A DNA stretch of 64,000 bases from Mycolicibacterium sp. CR10 (GTDB taxonomy: Bacteria > Actinomycetota > Actinomycetes > Mycobacteriales > Mycobacteriaceae), in contig NZ_STGE01000066.1 of assembly GCF_005222675.1 (NCBI RefSeq), positions 1 through 64,000 on the forward strand, written 5' to 3'. Below, in pieces: positions 60,196 through 64,000 of the stretch. The translations under genes and the position numbers were made by a program. The notes beneath the pieces are model-generated. The model was not told the DNA's origin. It worked only from the letters and a program-made list of their open reading frames with translations, and ran no database searches. How positions within the stretch are numbered: position 1 is the stretch's first letter; each line of letters starts with the position of its first letter.

Positions 60196-61044
60196 GTGAC
60201 GGGCACGGACGGGCCGATCGACCCAGTCGGCGAAAAAATCGACTTCAGTAGCGTGCAGTGGGGGTCGGTGGAGTGGACGAATCTGTGTCTTCTCTATCTG
60301 CGAGCATGCGAAAGTCGTTTGGAGCAGCCGATTCTCGGCGATGATCTCGCCGCGCGGGATATCGCGCGGATCGACTACGACTTCAAGCGCATGCATCGGG
60401 TTCTCCGCCCGGGGATCAACCAGTTCATGGTGGCATTGCGTAGCGCGCAGTTCGACGCCATGGCAGCCGAGTACCTCAAGGGACACCCCGACGCCGTCGT
60501 GCTGCACCTGGGGTGCGGATTGCACAGTCGCGCGTTCCGGATGGCGGTGCCCGACGGCGGGCCGTGGTTCGACGTCGATTTGCCCAACGTCATCGAGCTC
60601 CGTCGCAAGCTGCACTCCGAAACCCAGAACTACCGGATGGTCGGGTCATCGGTGACCGAACCCGGCTGGATCGAGAGCCTGCCCACCGGCGGCCCCGTTC
60701 TGATCGTCGCCGAAGGCCTCCTGATGTACATCACCCCGGCCGAGGTGACCGAACTGCTCCACCGGCTGCTCGACAGATTCGACCACGGGGAGCTGATCGC
60801 CGACTTCCTGTCGCCGTGGGGCCCGCGGATGTCCAAGATCTTCACCCGCGGCCTGATCAAGTGGGGAACTCGTGACGGGACGGAGGTGCCCCGCTGGGAT
60901 CCCCGGCTGCGCCTCGTCGAGGACAGCCCCATCATGGCCGGCGTGGACAGGATTCCCCTCACGCCGCAACGGTTGCTGTATCGCACGCAGTTCGCGCTGC
61001 CCGCCGTCCGCAACTACGACCGAATTTTCCGATACACGTTCTAG
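60196..61044 (+). CDS. SAM-dependent methyltransferase, leucine-carboxyl/TcmP-like family
   Basis: A 282-aa methyltransferase. The SAM-binding VVLHLGCGLHSRAFRM near residue 108, the DVDLPNVIELRR acidic loop and LIVAEGLLMYITPAEV are typical of the LCMT/TcmP O-methyltransferase family. GTG 60196 is fixed by GAGGAGG 5 bases upstream; longer in-frame extensions lack it. It likely O-methylates a hydroxyl or carboxyl group of the polyketide-derived lipid, as inferred from its neighbours. Confidence 0.85.
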   Translation: MTGTDGPIDPVGEKIDFSSVQWGSVEWTNLCLLYLRACESRLEQPILGDDLAARDIARIDYDFKRMHRVLRPGINQFMVALRSAQFDAMAAEYLKGHPDAVVLHLGCGLHSRAFRMAVPDGGPWFDVDLPNVIELRRKLHSETQNYRMVGSSVTEPGWIESLPTGGPVLIVAEGLLMYITPAEVTELLHRLLDRFDHGELIADFLSPWGPRMSKIFTRGLIKWGTRDGTEVPRWDPRLRLVEDSPIMAGVDRIPLTPQRLLYRTQFALPAVRNYDRIFRYTF

Positions 61045-61472
61045 TTACAGCTCTCCAACTGCTGATCGCGACGCGTTGTTCTCGACGGTGATACCACCGC
61101 GGCGACGCCCTCCGACGATGTCCGCCGGGCCAGAGCCGCGTACCCCACCGGGCGTCCGGGTTTGCCAGAAAGTCACCCCCGGAACGCGGATCCTGACGCC
61201 GCAGCACCTGAGTGAATCTCCGCGCGACGGCGATTCTCGCAAAGATTCTCAGAACGCGGAACGCGGTGCCGATCCGCGGTGGTTCAACCACCGTTGGCTA
61301 TGGCTTCACCTGCAGGGATCAAGATCACAGAGGCGGCAAGCCCGATCGACCAAATACGAATTGCGTCTGTAACACAGCGAACATGCGTCCCTTTTTTCGA
61401 AACCATGGCCGACACCGCTCGGCTGCAGTAACGTTCGCGTCAATTCCTTCGAGTACACGGTCGGGAGTATCG
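61045..61472. other. Non-coding region between methyltransferase and mbtH
   Basis: No gene is convincing in these 428 bases. The notable element is the palindrome at 61277-61293. The base composition drops in GC toward 61310-61420, consistent with a promoter region for the mbtH-pks unit. Confidence 0.5.
61277..61293. promoter_or_regulatory. 17-base perfect palindrome, possible operator
   Basis: cggtggtt and aaccaccg are perfect inverted repeats around one central C. This looks like a homodimeric repressor (TetR/GntR-type) site and lies about 180 bases before the mbtH-like gene. Confidence 0.4.
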
Positions 61473-61694
61473 ATGAGCATCAATCCGTTCGACGACGAGA
61501 GTGCCGGCTTCCTCGTGCTGGTCAACGACGAGGAGCAGCACAGCCTTTGGCCGATCTTCGCCGATGTGCCGGCCGGCTGGCGGGTGGTCTTCGGGGAGGC
61601 AGACCGCGCGGCCTGTCTGGAGTACATCGAGCAGAACTGGACCGACATACGACCGCGCTCTCTGCGCGAGAGGCTTGCAGAGAGCAAAGGCTGA
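61473..61694 (+). CDS. MbtH-like protein
   Basis: A 73-aa protein of the MbtH family, small chaperone-like partners of NRPS adenylation domains. The family signature is complete: NDEEQHSLWP, VPAGWRVVFG, and WTDIRPRSLRERL at the end. ATG 61473 has GGGAG 6 bases upstream. No NRPS is seen in the window, but one may lie beyond the polyketide synthase, since MbtH-like genes usually sit beside their NRPS partner. Confidence 0.93.
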   Translation: MSINPFDDESAGFLVLVNDEEQHSLWPIFADVPAGWRVVFGEADRAACLEYIEQNWTDIRPRSLRERLAESKG

Positions 61695-61724
61695 TAGGCA
61701 CAGCCGACTGAAATAGGGGGTCGG

Positions 61725-61922
61725 ATGGAGCTTGAGGATCAGGCACTTCCGGTGACACGACGACAATCAGCGACAAGCGTTCCAAGGGAAAGGAACTCGG
61801 GACAAGCGGGGCCGGAGCCACGGCTTCGACGGACGTTTTCGACGGCAATCAACCAAGGCAACGGCGCCCCACGGAATCACCGGATGGAAGAGGGTGATCG
61901 GGCGTGCAGACCCCAGGCGTGA
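61725..61922 (+). CDS. Possible 65-aa ORF overlapping the pks start
   Basis: ATG 61725 is preceded by a good AGGGGG site and opens a 65-codon frame (MELEDQALPVTRRQSATSVP...) that ends 19 bases inside the polyketide synthase gene. Codon use is poor for this genome and no domain is recognised. It may be a leader peptide or chance. Confidence 0.2.
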   Translation: MELEDQALPVTRRQSATSVPRERNSGQAGPEPRLRRTFSTAINQGNGAPRNHRMEEGDRACRPQA

Positions 61923-64000
61923 CTCCGATAGCTGTCATCGGGATGGCCTGTCGGCTCCCGGGGGGGATCGATTCTCCCGAGCAGCTGTGGGAGGCGTTGC
62001 TTCGCGGTGATGACCTGGTCACTGAGATTCCCTCCGACAGATGGGATGCCGAGGAGTACTACGACTCCCAGCCGGGGGTGCCGGGCCGGTCGGTGACGAA
62101 GTGGGGCGGATTCCTCGACGACGTCGCCGGTTTCGACTACGAATTCTTCGGGATCAACGAGCGTGAAGCGACCGCAATCGACCCGCAGCACCGGCTGCTG
62201 CTGGAAACGTCCTGGGAGGCCGTCGAGCATGCCGGACTCACCGCCGGCTCGATGGAGGGCTCGCTCACCGGCGTGTTCGTGGGCCTCACCCACGGTGACT
62301 ACCAACTTCTGGCCGCCGACGCGAACGCGGTCGAGGCGCCGTACGGCTTCACCGGCAGCAGTTTCAGCTTGGCGTCCGGGCGGATCTCCTACGCCATGGG
62401 GGTTCACGGTCCTGCGCTGACGGTGGACACGGCGTGTTCCTCGGGCCTGACCGCGGTGCATCTGGCCTGCCACAGCCTGATCGACGGTGAAAGCGATCTC
62501 GCCCTGGCCGGGGGCGCCGCCGTCATCCTGGACCCACGCAAGTTCGTCGCAGGGTCAGCCGAAGGCATGCTGTCCCCCACCGGCCGCTGTCACGCGTTCG
62601 ACGTCGCAGCCGACGGGTTCGTGTCCTCCGAAGGCTGTGCCGTGGTGCTGCTGAAACGCCTGCCCGACGCGGTGCGCGACGGCGACCGGATTCTGGCCGT
62701 CGTCCGCGGCACCGCCGCCAACCAGGACGGCCGCACCGTCAACATCGCCACGCCATCGGTCACCGCCCAGACTGCGGTGTACAAGGCGGCATTGGCCGCT
62801 GCGGGTGTCGACGGCGGCACCATCGGGATGGTCGAGGCGCACGGCCCCGGCACCCCAGTGGGTGACCCTATCGAATACGCCAGCCTGGCCAACGTTTACG
62901 GCATCGATGACCCGTGCGCGCTGGCCACGCTGAAGACCAATTTCGGGCATGCCCAGTCGGCCGCCGGGGCTCTGGGGCTGATCAAGGCGGTCCTGGCTCT
63001 GCAGCATGGGGTGGTTCCCCGGAACCTGCACTTCGACCGGCTGCCCGATCAGATGGCCAAAATCGACACCAATCTGTTTGTGCCACAAGAGATCACAAAG
63101 TGGCCCACCAACGGTCACCATCCCCGACGAGCAGCGGTGTCGTCATACGGGCTGTCGGGAACCAACGCACATGCCATCGTCGAGCAGGCACCAGAGCCTG
63201 CACTCGATGCTGCAGCAGTCCAGGACATCTCGGATGCACCATCCGGACCGTTGCTGGCACCCCTGCTGTTCCCGGTGTCATCCACCTCGGCCGACGAACT
63301 GCGCCGCACCGCCGCCCGGCTCGCGGACTGGGTGACGGCGCGCGACGACGTGGCGTTGCCGGATCTTGCCTACACGCTGGCGCGTCGGCGCGGACACCGT
63401 TCGGTGCGCACCGCGGTCGTCGCCACTACGCGGCAGGGCCTCGCCGCGGCTCTGCGGGAGGTCGCCGACGGTGATACCCCGTTCCAGGCCGCCGTGGGCG
63501 AGGACGACCGCGGACCGGTGTGGGTGTTCTCCGGGCAGGGCTCGCAGTGGGCCAAGATGGGCGCCGAATTGCTGGCAACCGAACCGGTGTTCGCAGCGAC
63601 GGTAGCGACTGCCGAGCCGCTCATCGCCCACGAGGCCGGGTTCTCGGTGACCGAGGCCATGACCGGACCGGACGTCGTGACCGGTATCGACCGGGTGCAG
63701 CCGACCCTGTTCACCATGCAGGTCGCGCTGGCCGCCACCATGCGCTCCCACGGGGTGCACCCGGGAGCGGTCATCGGGCATTCCCTGGGTGAAGCTGCGG
63801 CTGCCGTCGTCGCCGGGGCGCTGTCGCTCGAGGACGGCGTACGCGTCATCTGCCGGCGCTCGCGGCTGATGACCCGCATCGCCGGCGCGGGCGCCATGGC
63901 GTCGGTGGAACTGCCTGCCCAACAGGTGCTCTCGGAGTTGATCACCCGCGGAATCGACGACGCAGTAGTGGCGGTCGTGGCCTCGCCGCAGTCCACCGTG
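61904..64000 (+). CDS. Type I polyketide synthase, Mas/Pks5-like (3' end outside window)
   Basis: The first 699 codons of a large iterative polyketide synthase; the frame is open to the window end. A ketosynthase spans about residues 5-430 with the nucleophile in DTACSSG (Cys178), His313 in EAHGPGTPVGDP and His349 in NFGHAQSAAG. A linker and the start of the acyltransferase domain follow, with GQGSQW and GHSLGEAAAAV (nucleophile Ser627). The sequence follows mycocerosic-acid-synthase type enzymes closely, which use methylmalonyl-CoA to build methyl-branched fatty acids of surface lipids. GTG 61904 has GGAAGAGGG upstream. The canonical EAHGTGT motif has Pro315 for threonine. Confidence 0.93.
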   Translation, partial: MQTPGVTPIAVIGMACRLPGGIDSPEQLWEALLRGDDLVTEIPSDRWDAEEYYDSQPGVPGRSVTKWGGFLDDVAGFDYEFFGINEREATAIDPQHRLLLETSWEAVEHAGLTAGSMEGSLTGVFVGLTHGDYQLLAADANAVEAPYGFTGSSFSLASGRISYAMGVHGPALTVDTACSSGLTAVHLACHSLIDGESDLALAGGAAVILDPRKFVAGSAEGMLSPTGRCHAFDVAADGFVSSEGCAVVLLKRLPDAVRDGDRILAVVRGTAANQDGRTVNIATPSVTAQTAVYKAALAAAGVDGGTIGMVEAHGPGTPVGDPIEYASLANVYGIDDPCALATLKTNFGHAQSAAGALGLIKAVLALQHGVVPRNLHFDRLPDQMAKIDTNLFVPQEITKWPTNGHHPRRAAVSSYGLSGTNAHAIVEQAPEPALDAAAVQDISDAPSGPLLAPLLFPVSSTSADELRRTAARLADWVTARDDVALPDLAYTLARRRGHRSVRTAVVATTRQGLAAALREVADGDTPFQAAVGEDDRGPVWVFSGQGSQWAKMGAELLATEPVFAATVATAEPLIAHEAGFSVTEAMTGPDVVTGIDRVQPTLFTMQVALAATMRSHGVHPGAVIGHSLGEAAAAVVAGALSLEDGVRVICRRSRLMTRIAGAGAMASVELPAQQVLSELITRGIDDAVVAVVASPQSTV

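Noticed and set aside
61212..61472. N-terminal extension of the MbtH-like protein
   Set aside because: The extension has no similarity to MbtH proteins, which start at MSINPFDD here, and that ATG has its own ribosome binding site.

Overview
The window is a contiguous piece of a high-GC actinobacterial chromosome, almost certainly a rapidly growing Mycobacterium (Mycolicibacterium). The gene order clpX, mmuM, clpP2-clpP1, tig, nei, rpiB, DsbA-like Rv2466c type, pepN, DUF5130, HNH nuclease, glbO, Rv2474c/Rv2475c types, gdh, ettA, ssbB, plsB2, plsC, WS/DGAT is that of the M. tuberculosis Rv2457c-Rv2484c backbone, with extra genes inserted between backbone blocks.

1-7.4 kb: a cut C-terminal gene end, a pRiA4b ORF-3-like gene, a two-gene formate dehydrogenase-like unit (molybdopterin oxidoreductase plus FdhD sulfurtransferase), and two tandem UGT-like glycosyltransferases, the second ending in a 30-bp tandem repeat. 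7.4-13.9 kb: proteostasis block (clpX, clpP2-clpP1, tig) with a homocysteine methyltransferase, an FMN/F420-type split-barrel protein, a small secreted protein, tRNA-Pro(TGG) and tRNA-Gly(TCC). 14-20 kb: PAS-PAS-GGDEF protein, a putative 29-aa membrane microprotein with a good promoter, a glycine-rich membrane protein, an Na+/H+ antiporter, Nei DNA glycosylase and RpiB.

20-23 kb: a tightly overlapped three-gene operon (NCS1 permease, yeast-FCY1-like cytosine deaminase, 2-oxoglutarate/Fe(II) oxygenase) that looks like a eukaryote-style pyrimidine salvage route. This is the best candidate for an undescribed small system in the window. 23-40.7 kb: redox reductase, aminopeptidase N, DUF5130, HNH nuclease, catalase-like protein, LuxR-type ATPase regulator, truncated haemoglobin, thioesterase, the 180-kDa-class NAD-glutamate dehydrogenase, EttA and SsbB. 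40.8-49.5 kb: an eroded amidase joined to an allophanate-hydrolase C-terminal domain, then a leftward operon for phospholipid and neutral-lipid acylation (WS/DGAT, PlsC, PlsB2) followed by a CopD-CtaG fusion.

49.7-56.5 kb is accessory: three exported proteins with long acidic disordered tails (a small secreted protein, a secreted alpha/beta hydrolase, a PE-PPE-domain protein), a slightly irregular tRNA-Arg(TCT), and a run of broken gene fragments. 56.7-64 kb opens a cell-envelope lipid locus: MmpL transporter, SAM methyltransferase, MbtH-like protein and the first 699 codons of a Mas/Pks5-like type I polyketide synthase that runs off the window. The window has no insertion sequence, phage or CRISPR array that I can recognise.
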